Of a DNA stretch of 64,000 nucleotides, positions 18,942-27,389 are shown piece after piece. Position numbers and translations under genes: made by a program. The first letter of the stretch is position 1, and each line of letters opens with the position of its first letter. Origin of the DNA: Rhodoferax sp. AJA081-3 (GTDB taxonomy: Bacteria; Pseudomonadota; Gammaproteobacteria; Burkholderiales; Burkholderiaceae_C). The stretch lies in NCBI RefSeq assembly GCF_017798165.1, contig NZ_CP059068.1, positions 4,712,001-4,776,000 of the forward strand. Direction: 5' to 3'. The notes below the pieces were generated by a model. That model saw only the letters and a program-made list of their open reading frames with translations, was not told where the DNA came from and did no database searches.

Positions 18942-19283
18942 TCAATAGCGGGCAATGCTGGGGTCGAGCTCGTCAGACCAGGCATGTATGCCCCCTGCGA
19001 TATTGACCACATGCTCAAACCCATGGCTGTGCAAAAAGTTGGCCACCTGCTGGCTGCGCGCACCGTGGTGGCACAGGCAGGCGATGGGCTGTTGCGGGTC
19101 CAGCTCGGCCAGCCGCGGCGGGATGGTTCCCATGGGAATGGCCCGCAGCGTGAATCCGTCCGCCGTGACGCTGGCGGTTTGCAGCTCATGGGGCTCGCGC
19201 ACGTCCAGCACCATGGGTTCGCCATGGGCGCGTGCATCGCGCAGCCACTGGGCCAGATCTTTGGGGCGGACTTGCGCAATCAT
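18942..19283 (-). CDS. Single-domain rhodanese-like protein
   Basis: 113 residues, cytoplasmic, one rhodanese domain: VLDVREPHEL near the N-terminus and the active loop CHHGARSQ with the persulfide Cys, then HVVNIAGGIHAWSDELDP. Likely a GlpE-like sulfurtransferase. Start ATG 19283 (MIAQVRPKDLAQWL) fits the domain; the longer open frame upstream overlaps the pcm gene. It sits 19 bp after pcm and 27 bp before the TolC-type gene, an order often seen in Burkholderiales, though the functional link is unclear. Confidence 0.9.
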   Translation of the reverse strand: MIAQVRPKDLAQWLRDARAHGEPMVLDVREPHELQTASVTADGFTLRAIPMGTIPPRLAELDPQQPIACLCHHGARSQQVANFLHSHGFEHVVNIAGGIHAWSDELDPSIARY

Positions 19284-19302
19284 GTGGTGAGGGCCTTGGG
19301 GC

Positions 19303-19980
19303 TTAGAGCTTGAAACGCGAGGGCTCGGGGAAATTGAGCAAACGGGGGGCCAACGTGTCCCATCCCGTGACGGTGCTGAAGGTGGAGTCGCCGGTGCGGG
19401 TGACAACGGTAGCGCGCATGATGGGCTCTTCACCCACGATGGCGCCCAGGCGGCCGCCCACCTTGAGCAGGCCAAGCAGGTTGTGGGGCACCTCGGTCAC
19501 CGAACCGCTCATCACGATCACGTCAAAGCTGCCATCCACGGCGCCCATTTTTGCGCCATCGGCCTGGCGCACTTCCACGTTTTGAATGCCGGCGTTGCGC
19601 AGATTGGTGCGCGCCAGCGCGGCCAGATCGGCATTGATTTCAACGGAGATGACACGCTGGGCCATGCTGGCCAGCAAGGCCGCCATGTAACCAGAGCCAG
19701 CGCCGATTTCGAGCACGGTGTCGGTGGGGCGTACCGCCAAGTCTTGCAGCATCCGGGCGTCCAGGCGGGGGGGCAGCATGCACTGGCCTTTTGCCAGGGC
19801 TTCTTCGCCCGATCCCATCAGTGGGATTTCCAGATCGGCAAAGGCCAGGCCCTTGTGTGCGGCGGGTACAAAATCTTCACGCTTGACGGTGGACAGCAGC
19901 CCCAGCACGGCCGAATTTGACACATGCCAGGGGCGAATCTGCTGCTCGATCATGTTGAAGCGGGCTTGTTCGATGTTCAT
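19303..19980 (-). CDS. Protein-L-isoaspartate O-methyltransferase family protein
   Basis: 225-residue SAM-dependent methyltransferase. Start MNIEQARFNMIEQQIRPW; motif I VLEIGAGSGYMAALLA binds SAM, followed by RVISVEINADLAALA and VRQADGAKM. The fold and N-terminus are those of Pcm, which repairs isoaspartyl residues, but these TolC-linked versions are somewhat divergent, so the substrate is inferred. Probably co-transcribed with the rhodanese and TolC-type genes downstream. Confidence 0.87.
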   Translation of the reverse strand: MNIEQARFNMIEQQIRPWHVSNSAVLGLLSTVKREDFVPAAHKGLAFADLEIPLMGSGEEALAKGQCMLPPRLDARMLQDLAVRPTDTVLEIGAGSGYMAALLASMAQRVISVEINADLAALARTNLRNAGIQNVEVRQADGAKMGAVDGSFDVIVMSGSVTEVPHNLLGLLKVGGRLGAIVGEEPIMRATVVTRTGDSTFSTVTGWDTLAPRLLNFPEPSRFKL

Positions 19981-20022
19981 GTTGTGGTTCTCCAGGGCGT
20001 AGGTTGGCGGGTTGCGGCAATT

Positions 20023-20730
20023 TTACTTGGCGCAAGCCGCTGCCTGGACGGGCGGCGCATCGGCCGCGGTGCGGGTGCTGAGGCCGTAGAGGATGGTTTC
20101 AACCTGCACGGCCATGTACTGTTCGGGATCAATCTGCATACCCGCTTCATGGCAGGCACCCCAACAGTTTTTCCAGGTGGCTAGGAACAGCATGGGGGCC
20201 AGCACGGTGTACACACCGTACTTCTCGTCGATGGCGCGGAACTCGCCCCGGTCCACACCCCGCTGCAATATCCGTTGCAACAGTTCGTGGCCGGGTTGTA
20301 TGACCTCGGCGTTGTAAAAGGCGGCCAGTTCCGGGAAGTTGCCGGCCTCGCTCATCATCAGTTTGATGATGCCCGCGGCCTTGGTGGCACCAATGTGTTC
20401 CCACCAGGCCTTGACGCAGTAACGCAGCATGTCGGCACTGCTGCCCTGGTAGTTGTTGAACTCTTCGTTCCATACGCCAAAGCGCCCGGAGATGTTCTCG
20501 CGCACCACGGCCTTGAACAATTCTTCTTTGCTGGAGAAATACAGGAACAGCGTGCCCTTGGATACCCCTGCACGCTTGGCCACTTCTTCTGCACGGGTGC
20601 CGACAAAACCCTTCTCCACAAACAGGTCCAGCGCCGCGGCCAGCAGTTCGCCCGGGCGCGCGTCCTTGCGCCGCTCGCGCTTGGCGCGTACGGTGGCAAC
20701 GATCTGTTCAATGGGGCAGGATGAAGACAT
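20023..20730 (-). CDS. TetR/AcrR family transcriptional regulator
   Basis: 235 residues. The N-terminal helix-turn-helix (about 22-68) reads [39 protein letters not shown] in overlapping parts and is textbook TetR; the C-terminal domain is ligand-binding and dimerising. ATG 20730 ([10 protein letters not shown]) was chosen because upstream codons are not conserved-looking. First gene of a minus-strand run with pcm, rhodanese and a TolC-type channel, so it may regulate that run in response to a small toxic compound. The sequence just upstream of the start (about 20735-20760) has AT-rich repeated CTGA/ATTA words that could be its operator. Confidence 0.9.
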   Translation of the reverse strand: MSSSCPIEQIVATVRAKRERRKDARPGELLAAALDLFVEKGFVGTRAEEVAKRAGVSKGTLFLYFSSKEELFKAVVRENISGRFGVWNEEFNNYQGSSADMLRYCVKAWWEHIGATKAAGIIKLMMSEAGNFPELAAFYNAEVIQPGHELLQRILQRGVDRGEFRAIDEKYGVYTVLAPMLFLATWKNCWGACHEAGMQIDPEQYMAVQVETILYGLSTRTAADAPPVQAAACAK

Positions 20731-20933
20731 GGAGTTACTGACTGATTGGTTATTAGTGTACCGTAAGGCCCACGGCGGGTCAAGGCCGAGGCGACAGACG
20801 ACAAGATGCGTGCGATGAAAGCACGAAAACGCGTGACAGACGAAAATACAGCACACATGATGCCAAAAATAATCTGCACTGACCCGCCAAGCCCGCTGAT
20901 GATGTCCCTGCTGTTCATACCGGGCTGACCGCG

Positions 20934-21551
20934 ATGTACCACGGCGAACGATTCAACAGCATCAGCCACCTGGTGGGTGCCAGCCTGGCCGTGGCGGGCG
21001 CCGCCCTGCTGGTCACCATGGCGGCCCAGCAGGGCGACCCCTGGAAGATCATCAGTTTCAGCATCTACGGCACCATGCTGGTGACCCTGTACGTGTTCAG
21101 CACCCTGTACCACAGCGTGCGCGGGCGCGCCAAGGCGGTGCTGCAAAAGTGTGACCACTGCTCCATCTATTTGTTAATTGCAGGCAGCTACACGCCGTTT
21201 GCGCTGGTGTCGCTGCGCGGGGTCTTGGGCTGGTCCCTGCTGGGTGGCATTTGGGCGTTGGCCCTGGTGGGTATCGTCCAGGAAATCTGGTTTGCCAAGG
21301 GTGCGCGGGTGTTGTCGCTGGTCATCTATTTGTTAATGGGTTGGCTGGCCCTGGTGGCCGTGGTGCCGCTGTGGACGGCGCTGACACCCAGCGGTTTTAT
21401 GTGGCTGGCCGCGGGCGGTGTGTTCTACACCGCGGGCATTTACTTCTATGTGGCCGACAGCCGCATACGCCACGGGCATGGCCTATGGCACCTGTTTGTG
21501 CTGGGTGGCAGCATCTGTCACTTCTATACCGTGCTGGCCTACGTGGCTTGA
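20934..21551 (+). CDS. Hemolysin III family (PAQR-like) membrane protein
   Basis: 205 residues with seven hydrophobic helices. Conserved metal-binding-type residues of the family are visible: [14 protein letters not shown] at the N-terminus, STLYHSVRG after helix 2, and [18 protein letters not shown] at the C-terminus. Related to YqfA/TrhA of E. coli, linked to membrane fluidity; true haemolysis is not implied. The 203 bp between this gene and the divergent tetR gene hold only promoters. Confidence 0.9.
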   Translation: MYHGERFNSISHLVGASLAVAGAALLVTMAAQQGDPWKIISFSIYGTMLVTLYVFSTLYHSVRGRAKAVLQKCDHCSIYLLIAGSYTPFALVSLRGVLGWSLLGGIWALALVGIVQEIWFAKGARVLSLVIYLLMGWLALVAVVPLWTALTPSGFMWLAAGGVFYTAGIYFYVADSRIRHGHGLWHLFVLGGSICHFYTVLAYVA

Positions 21552-21567
21552 AGCCCCGTACAGCGGT

Positions 21568-23304
21568 TTATCGGCCGTCGCCCTCGCGCAGGCGCTGTTC
21601 AGACAGCAGGTGTAAATACACTTCCAGATTGGTATAACCCGGCATGCCCAGCAAGGGCATGGCAAGCTGCGTGCCGTTGTGGTCCTGCACCTGGGGGTTC
21701 AGGCCGTTGGCGGTCTCCCAGGTGTCGGGCATGCCGTCGCCATCGCTGTCCAGCGGCACTGCGGGGGGCTGGGCACCGTTGGCCCAGGGCAGGGCACTGC
21801 CATCACCCGCGGGGTTCACGCTGCGCGATGCCAACGTAATCTCGCGCCGCTCCACAGCCTGCATCAGGCGTTTGTCCATGGGGTCGCGGGGAAATGCCCC
21901 CGCTGTCAACACACCCAGGGCCGGCAAATCGGCCGCACGGGCATAACCCATGCCAGGGAAGTCGTGCCGCTGTGCCACGGCGTAGACCGGTGCTGTGTTG
22001 CTGCGGGGCGTGTCGGGGTAGTCGTTGCAGCAGTACATCAAGCCGTAGTCGCTGTACTGGGGATACAGGTTCATCTGGTTGCCGCTGAACCAGGTGGTGG
22101 TGCGGGGCTGCGCGCCCTGCGGAGTGGCCAGGTGCACCATGCCAAAACGCATGGGCTCAGGCTGCGCAGCGTTGCGGCCAAAAGCGTAGTTGTGTGCAAA
22201 GTTCAAGCGGTAATAAATGGGCTGGCCGCTGTCGGAGGCCGATACCGTGGTGTTGTTGATGTCCACAAAGTAGCCCATGTCCCAGTACAGGTTGTTGGAT
22301 AACTCCACGTCCATCACCGTATTGGCCGCGGCGGCGCTCTCGCGAGAGAACTCGGGGTAGCGACCCAAAATGCGGTTGAACACATTGTTGTGAAGGGCCA
22401 GACGCGTCAACTCATAACCCTGTGCGGGATTGCTGTAGTTGATCAGCACGCCCCCACGGTCTGCATGGTCGCCAACAGTCTCGGCAATGATGGTGTTTTG
22501 CACCGTGATGTCCTGGGCATAGGAAATCTCCACGGCTTCGTCGGTTGCACCACCAATGGAGACATGGTCGACGATGGCGCGGCGTGTGTAGCGCAGGCGC
22601 AGGCCGTCATCGTGCCGCGCGTCGGGCCGCAAGCGCACATGCCGCAGTATCCAGTTGTCGGCCTTGCGGGAGGTGGCGGCACAATCAATCTGCTGGTCGC
22701 AGAACGGCTCCTCGGTGGTGTGCAATTGCCGCAGGGTGATGCCACCGGGTGAGGTTTGCCCCGCAATGGTGACATCGCCGCGCGTCAGGTGGACGGCCGC
22801 ATCAATCAGGCCGCTGACGGCAAACACCACGGTGCGCGGGCCTACCTCGTCCAGCGCGGCCTGTAACGAGCCGGGGCCATTGGCATTGAGGTTGGTCACG
22901 GTGATGACCCGCCCGCCACGTCCACCCGTGGCCTGCGCCCCAAAGCTGGCCGCACCCGGAAACGCGACGGTCGCGGCCTCGTAACTGGCGCCTGCGCCCA
23001 GCACATCAAACTGCAGCCCTTCCACACGCACCCCGGAATAGGCCCGGCCCTGGTACACCACATTGGGCAGGTGCAGCACGGCCGTGGCTTCGTCAAAATT
23101 GAAGGTGTTGGCCCGCGCATCGCCCAGCAAAACCACGGGCATGGCTCGCACGTTGATGCGTACATCGCGGTAGCGCACCGTCTTGCCCACCAATCCAATG
23201 TCGGTGATGAACAATTCGCCATTGCTCGCGTTGTACGACGCACTACCCGCAATCAACGGGGTGGTGCACAGGGCGGCGGTGGCCAATGCAAGTAGACGCA
23301 GCAT
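21568..23304 (-). CDS. Secreted pectate-lyase-like beta-helix protein
   Basis: 578 residues with a signal peptide (about 1-19) and an N-terminal beta-sandwich-like part (about 20-120). A right-handed parallel beta-helix follows, seen in GGRGGRVITVTNLNANGPGS, VTIAGQTSPGGITLRQ and IVDHVSIGGATDEAVEIS. These match family-1-type pectate lyases and the PelB-like proteins of polysaccharide utilisers. Near the C-terminus DSDGDGMPDTWE is a thrombospondin type 3 calcium loop. Predicted extracellular and calcium-binding, probably cutting or binding an acidic polysaccharide; no neighbouring pectin-use genes support a definite substrate. Catalytic residues cannot be assigned with confidence. Confidence 0.82.
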   Translation of the reverse strand: MLRLLALATAALCTTPLIAGSASYNASNGELFITDIGLVGKTVRYRDVRINVRAMPVVLLGDARANTFNFDEATAVLHLPNVVYQGRAYSGVRVEGLQFDVLGAGASYEAATVAFPGAASFGAQATGGRGGRVITVTNLNANGPGSLQAALDEVGPRTVVFAVSGLIDAAVHLTRGDVTIAGQTSPGGITLRQLHTTEEPFCDQQIDCAATSRKADNWILRHVRLRPDARHDDGLRLRYTRRAIVDHVSIGGATDEAVEISYAQDITVQNTIIAETVGDHADRGGVLINYSNPAQGYELTRLALHNNVFNRILGRYPEFSRESAAAANTVMDVELSNNLYWDMGYFVDINNTTVSASDSGQPIYYRLNFAHNYAFGRNAAQPEPMRFGMVHLATPQGAQPRTTTWFSGNQMNLYPQYSDYGLMYCCNDYPDTPRSNTAPVYAVAQRHDFPGMGYARAADLPALGVLTAGAFPRDPMDKRLMQAVERREITLASRSVNPAGDGSALPWANGAQPPAVPLDSDGDGMPDTWETANGLNPQVQDHNGTQLAMPLLGMPGYTNLEVYLHLLSEQRLREGDGR

Positions 23305-23397
23305 GGGAGTCTCCTGGTGGCGCCCCGGAAGACCCTGGGCGTCGCGGTCAGGATAACGCGACTATGCGCAAACGGAGCACGACGGCGTGCGGAAATC

Positions 23398-23718
23398 CTA
23401 CTTTTTAGGCGCAGCGGGTGGTCCGCTGGGCGCATCCTTGGGTCTGCAGGCCAGGGGCCGACCCTCGGGTGCAAAACAACTGCCTTTGACCGCGCCGCGG
23501 GGTGATGTAAAGCTGCATTCTTGTCCGCTCTTCAGGGCTTTGCAGGCGTCCAGCGCCTCCTGGGGTGGGCCGCGGTGTTGTGGTGGCTGTTGTTGTTGCT
23601 GCTGTCCGCTTTTTGCGGGCGGGGCGCCCGACGGCTGGGCCCATACCAGGCTGGACACAAACGCCAGCGTGCAGAACAGGCTGGTGCGTACTACGGATAG
23701 GTTTGCAAATGGATGCAA
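23398..23718 (-). CDS. Small secreted Cys-containing, Gln-rich protein
   Basis: 106 residues from a TTG start at 23718, chosen because AGGAG lies 7 bases upstream and the protein then opens with a clean signal peptide (HPFANLSVVRTSLFCTLAFV, cut after VWA-Q). The mature part has a poly-Gln tract (six Gln) in a Pro-rich linker, then a small domain with four Cys: ALDACKALKSGQECSFTSP and later GSCFAPEGRPLACRP, probably two disulfides. I recall similar small periplasmic proteins in Burkholderiales, without known function. An upstream in-frame ATG would add about 24 residues and spoil the signal peptide. Confidence 0.75.
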   Translation of the reverse strand: MHPFANLSVVRTSLFCTLAFVSSLVWAQPSGAPPAKSGQQQQQQPPQHRGPPQEALDACKALKSGQECSFTSPRGAVKGSCFAPEGRPLACRPKDAPSGPPAAPKK

Positions 23719-23883
23719 GGCGTGGCTCCTGGTAGGTGGCCAGCACCTGCTGACCGATGACCGCATTGTGGGCTGCAAATGTGGAGAAATCATGGATGCC
23801 CCGTGAGCACTATTTTGCAGCGCACTGCGCGGTGCTGTCACCTGTGTTGTGACTGGCTTGCACGCCCCATACACAATGGCGCC

Positions 23884-25191
23884 ATGGACTTTGCACACTC
23901 TCCTCGCGCGCAAGACCTGCGCCTCCGGCTGGAAACCTTTATGCAGCGTTTTGTGCTGCCCTACAACGCGGCCTGGCACCGCAGTGTGCAAGAGGGTGTC
24001 TACCCCCCGCCTTTTCTGGAGGACCTCAAGGCTTTGGCGCGTGACGAAGGATTGTGGAACCTCTTCCTGCCCACACTGGCCGACGACGAACCTGGCACGC
24101 GGCTGTCCAATCTGGACTACGCGCCGCTGGCCGAAGTGATGGGGCGTTTGCACTGGGCGGCCGAGGTCTTCAATTGCAGCGCGCCCGACACCGGCAACAT
24201 GGAACTGCTGCACCGTTTTGCCAACGCCGCACAACGTACGCAGTGGTTGTTGCCTTTGCTGGATGGGCGCATGCGTTCGGCCTTTGCCATGAGTGAGCCC
24301 GATGTGGCCTCTTCAGACCCCACCAATTTGCAGACCACGGTGCGCCGGGACGGGGATCAACTGGTGCTGAATGGCCGCAAATGGTTTATCACCGGTGTGG
24401 CACACCCGCAGTGCAAACTGTTGATCGTGATGTGCCGAAATGCGATGGGCGCGGGCATGGAAGCCGATGGCCAGCCCAATGCCAGCGCACACCACCAGCA
24501 CAGCATGGTGCTGGTACCGCTGGATACACCCGGTGTGCAGGTGCTGCGCAATATTTCCGTGGTGCACCACCAGTCACCCGAAGGGCACTGTGAAATTGTC
24601 CTGCGTGATGTGCACGTTCCCACCGACTACTTGCTGGGCGAATGGGGCGCCGGTTTTGCGATGGCCCAGGCGCGCCTGGGGCCTGGGCGTGTGCACCACT
24701 GCATGCGCTCGATAGGCCAGTGTGAGCTGGCGCTGGAACTGGCCACCGAACGCACGCTGGAGCGCCAGGCCTTTGGCAAGTATTTGTCGGACTACTCCAA
24801 TGTGCAGGAGTGGATTGCCGAATCACGTATCGAGATCGACCAGGCACGCCTGCTGGTGTTGCAGGCCGCGTGGATGCTGGACCAGGAAGGCGCGGATGCC
24901 GGCCGCGTGCGGGCCCAGGTGGCCGCTATCAAGGTGGTGGCGGCACGCCTGCAATCACGCGTGGTGGACCGTGCCATGCAGGTGTTTGGTGCGATGGGTC
25001 TGTCGCCCGATACGCCCTTGGCCTACTTTTGGACCTGGGGTCGCGCGCTGCACCTGATGGACGGGCCGGACGAGGTGCACCTGCGCACGGTGGCCCGGCA
25101 TGAACTCGCCCAGGGTCGGGCACGTGCTGGCAGCACCGCGGCCTACTTCACCACGCCGGAGCAGTTGCTCGCCTTGCCACGGATACGGTGA
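23884..25191 (+). CDS. Acyl-CoA dehydrogenase
   Basis: 435-residue FAD enzyme of fatty-acid or related acyl-CoA oxidation. It has an N-terminal helical domain, the middle-domain motif AFAMSEPDVASSDPTNLQ, WFITGVAHPQCKLLIVM, and the C-terminal helical domain with ERQAFGKYLSDYSNVQEWIAESRIEID and QVFGAMGLSPDTPLAYFW. Closest in type to the long ACAD10/11-like or CaiA-like group that acts on branched or unusual acyl chains. ATG 23884 (MDFAHSPRAQDLR) was chosen; the longer frame overlaps nothing conserved. No other beta-oxidation gene is adjacent. Confidence 0.92.
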   Translation: MDFAHSPRAQDLRLRLETFMQRFVLPYNAAWHRSVQEGVYPPPFLEDLKALARDEGLWNLFLPTLADDEPGTRLSNLDYAPLAEVMGRLHWAAEVFNCSAPDTGNMELLHRFANAAQRTQWLLPLLDGRMRSAFAMSEPDVASSDPTNLQTTVRRDGDQLVLNGRKWFITGVAHPQCKLLIVMCRNAMGAGMEADGQPNASAHHQHSMVLVPLDTPGVQVLRNISVVHHQSPEGHCEIVLRDVHVPTDYLLGEWGAGFAMAQARLGPGRVHHCMRSIGQCELALELATERTLERQAFGKYLSDYSNVQEWIAESRIEIDQARLLVLQAAWMLDQEGADAGRVRAQVAAIKVVAARLQSRVVDRAMQVFGAMGLSPDTPLAYFWTWGRALHLMDGPDEVHLRTVARHELAQGRARAGSTAAYFTTPEQLLALPRIR

Positions 25192-25214
25192 TGTGTGCCG
25201 GGGGGCGCAAAAGC

Positions 25215-25952
25215 CTAGCTGCAAGCACAGCCGGTAGAACCACAACCGGCATCGGCCACCTGGGGTGTTTCAAACTGGGCAAACAACACATTGTTCTCCA
25301 GGTGGATGTGGTTGATCAGGTCCTCATTGAGCTGCGCAATACCGGCGTAGAGAGCGCGCCAGGTGTTGCACGCACCAGCGGGTGGTGTGGCGTCGTGGCA
25401 GAGCTGCATCAGCTTGTCCAACTGGGCGCCATGGTCCACGTGTTCTGAACGCATCATGGCAATGGGCTGGCCCACAAAGGGACTTCCACCGGATTTGAGC
25501 GCGGGGAATAGAACGGTCTCTTCCTTCAGCATGTGGGCGTTTAATTCCTCTTCCATGTTCTCCAGGTGTTCGGCCAGGCCCACGGGGACATCCGGGTTGT
25601 CGCGGTGCACCGCCTGGACCCGGCGCGCCATGCGAATGAGTTCGGGCAACTGGTTGCGGTGCACATCGTGGTAGCGGGTCAGTATGTGGTCGATCAGCGC
25701 TGCGGGGTCGGCTACGGCAGGCAATGCCTGGGGGCGCTGCAAGCTGCGCAGTTCGGTCATCACCGCTTCAACATCCAGGCCTTTGTCCTGGGTGGCTTGT
25801 TGCAGGCTGATCTGCCCGCCGCAACAGAAGTCCAGCTTCAGGCGGCGGAAGATGGCTGTTGCGCCGGGTAGCTGGACCGCGATTTGCCCAATGGACTGGT
25901 CGGCGGTGAGTGCCAGGGTTTGGGGGGTGGTGGTTTCCAGACGTGCATTCAT
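25215..25952 (-). CDS. ric: Iron-sulfur cluster repair di-iron protein (RIC/YtfE/ScdA)
   Basis: 245 residues. N-terminal ScdA domain with LDFCCGGQISL (about residues 40-50), then a hemerythrin-like four-helix di-iron domain with ligands in HILTRYHDVHRNQL, NAHMLKEE, MRSEHVDH and NHIHLENNVLF. The C-terminus adds a Cys cluster, CGSTGCACS. RIC proteins restore Fe-S clusters damaged by nitric oxide or peroxide. It is divergent from nsrR with two NsrR-like palindromes between them, so repression by NsrR and induction by NO are expected. Confidence 0.94.
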   Translation of the reverse strand: MNARLETTTPQTLALTADQSIGQIAVQLPGATAIFRRLKLDFCCGGQISLQQATQDKGLDVEAVMTELRSLQRPQALPAVADPAALIDHILTRYHDVHRNQLPELIRMARRVQAVHRDNPDVPVGLAEHLENMEEELNAHMLKEETVLFPALKSGGSPFVGQPIAMMRSEHVDHGAQLDKLMQLCHDATPPAGACNTWRALYAGIAQLNEDLINHIHLENNVLFAQFETPQVADAGCGSTGCACS

Positions 25953-25969
25953 GGCTTGTTTCCTTTTAA

Positions 25970-25990
25970 AGATTCACATTGAATGAATCT
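25970..25990. promoter_or_regulatory. Putative NsrR operator 1
   Basis: Perfect inverted repeat AGATTCA, 7-bp spacer, TGAATCT, 17 bp upstream of the ric start codon. Resembles the NsrR consensus (AAGATGCATTT-type half sites). Confidence 0.65.
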
Positions 25991-26007
25991 ATTGTATCCA
26001 ATAACAT

Positions 26008-26020
26008 TCATTTAAAATGA
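26008..26020. promoter_or_regulatory. Putative NsrR operator 2
   Basis: TCATTTAAAATGA, palindromic except for its centre base, flanked by ACAT and TTCA. Lies 28 bp upstream of nsrR and matches the ATTTAAAAT core of known NsrR sites; suggests autoregulation. Confidence 0.65.
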
Positions 26021-26048
26021 TTCAAATCAAGAAGCCCCGGAAAACCCC

Positions 26049-26519
26049 ATGCGCCTGACCCAATGGACCGACTACACACTGCGTGTGCTGATGTACTGCG
26101 CCGCCTACCAGGAGCGCGCGCAACCGGTCACCATCACCGAGATTGCGGACAGCCACGCCATTTCCCGCAGCCACCTGACCAAGATTGTTCAGCAGCTCGG
26201 GGTCTGGGGCTTGCTGGAGACCACCCGCGGACGGGGCGGTGGCATACGCCTGCTGAAAGACGCCAAGGACATCAACATCGGCGATGTGGTGCGCCTGACC
26301 GAAACCGACTTCAACATGGTGGAGTGTTTTGATCCGCTGCAAAACCAATGTGGCCTGAGCCAGCGCTGCAAGCTCAAGGGCCTGCTGCACCAGGCCACCG
26401 CCAGTTATCTGGCCGTGCTGGACGGCATGTCACTGCAAGACCTGTTGGCGCCTATGGCGAGCGCTGTTCAGATGCCAAAGTCCCGCAAACCCATTCCCAT
26501 ACCCGGTGTGCCCGCGTGA
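26049..26519 (+). CDS. nsrR: Nitric-oxide-sensing repressor NsrR (Rrf2 family)
   Basis: 156 residues. Winged helix MRLTQWTDYTLRVLMYCA with recognition part ISRSHLTKIVQQLG and GGGIRL wing. The three Fe-S ligands Cys93, Cys101 and Cys107 sit in the C..C..C spacing (CX7CX5C) seen in NsrR rather than IscR. NO destroys the cluster and relieves repression. Divergent from ric, its typical target. The next gene starts inside its stop codon. Confidence 0.93.
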   Translation: MRLTQWTDYTLRVLMYCAAYQERAQPVTITEIADSHAISRSHLTKIVQQLGVWGLLETTRGRGGGIRLLKDAKDINIGDVVRLTETDFNMVECFDPLQNQCGLSQRCKLKGLLHQATASYLAVLDGMSLQDLLAPMASAVQMPKSRKPIPIPGVPA

Positions 26520-26725
26520 AGAAGAAATTTCCCATCCATCCCGCCAATCCCCAGCGGCTGTGCTGGGGGTGCGACAGGTTGTGTGCGGCAAACGACATGT
26601 TGTGTGGCAATGGCTCGGACCGCACCCCGCATCCGGTAGAGCTTTTTGGTGAGGATTGGATGGACTGGAAGCCTGGTAGTGTGGACAAACCACTGCCACA
26701 GGCTATCGCAGCCGCAGACGCGTAA
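26516..26725 (+). CDS. DUF3079 small Cys-rich protein
   Basis: 69 residues starting at GTG 26516, which overlaps the nsrR stop (GTGA), so the two are translationally coupled. The sequence KKKFPIHPANPQRLCWGCD followed by LCAANDMLCGNGSDRTPHP and ELFGEDWMDW is the DUF3079 signature. The CxxC plus two more Cys could bind a metal or an Fe-S cluster. Function is unknown; the coupling to nsrR suggests a role in nitrosative stress. Start choice is based on the family N-terminus. Confidence 0.85.
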   Translation: MKKKFPIHPANPQRLCWGCDRLCAANDMLCGNGSDRTPHPVELFGEDWMDWKPGSVDKPLPQAIAAADA

Positions 26726-26775
26726 GATTTGCCTCTTGTGCCCGACCAATGGGCTTTGCAAACGGAGAGACTCCC

Positions 26776-27327
26776 ATGACAGCTTCACACAGCGGCCTTC
26801 AAACCATCACCCTGGGCGGCGGCTGCTTCTGGTGCACCGAGGCGGTGTACGTACAGGTCAAGGGTGTGGTGGATGTGGAGTCCGGCTACAGCAACGGCCA
26901 TGTGCGCCAACCCAGCTACGAAGACGTGTGCACCGGCAGCACCGGCCACAATGAAGTGGTCAAGCTGGTCTACGACCCTGCGCAGATCAGCACACGTGAG
27001 GTGCTGGAGATCTTCTTTGTGATCCACGACCCCACCACGCTGAACCGCCAGGGCAATGACACGGGCACCCAATACCGCAGCGGCATTTATTTCTCCACAC
27101 CCGAACAGCAGGCCGTGGCCCTGGACGTGATTGCCGAGATGCAGGGCAGCGGCACCTACAGCCGCCCCATCGTGACCGAGGTGGTGGCGCTGGACAACTA
27201 CTGGCCCGCCGAAGACTACCACCAGGACTTCTTTGCCCGCAACCCGCACCAGGGTTACTGCATGGCGGTGGCCGCACCCAAGGTGGCCAAGTTCCGCAAG
27301 ACCTTTGCGCGCTTGCAGAAGCCCTGA
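26776..27327 (+). CDS. msrA: Peptide methionine-(S)-S-oxide reductase
   Basis: 183-residue cytoplasmic repair enzyme that reduces the S-epimer of methionine sulfoxide using thioredoxin. The catalytic motif GGCFWCTEA (nucleophile Cys17), GYSNGHVRQPSYEDVCTGSTGHNE and GNDTGTQYRSGIY are complete, and a resolving Cys is present in HQGYCMAV near the C-terminus. ATG 26776 follows GGAGA at 8 bp. Placed next to nsrR-DUF3079, enlarging a redox-stress group. Confidence 0.96.
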   Translation: MTASHSGLQTITLGGGCFWCTEAVYVQVKGVVDVESGYSNGHVRQPSYEDVCTGSTGHNEVVKLVYDPAQISTREVLEIFFVIHDPTTLNRQGNDTGTQYRSGIYFSTPEQQAVALDVIAEMQGSGTYSRPIVTEVVALDNYWPAEDYHQDFFARNPHQGYCMAVAAPKVAKFRKTFARLQKP

Positions 27328-27389
27328 GCACACAGGTAAGATGGGCCGCGTGGCCCATGCCTTGGCCATCTACGCTGCGGGAGGTTGTC

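Noticed and set aside
18925..18960. Possible third repeat family (CTCTCAAA...TCAATAGCG here and, inverted, near 29450)
   Set aside because: Only two short, imperfect matches of about 17 bp were found, too few to support a family from this window.
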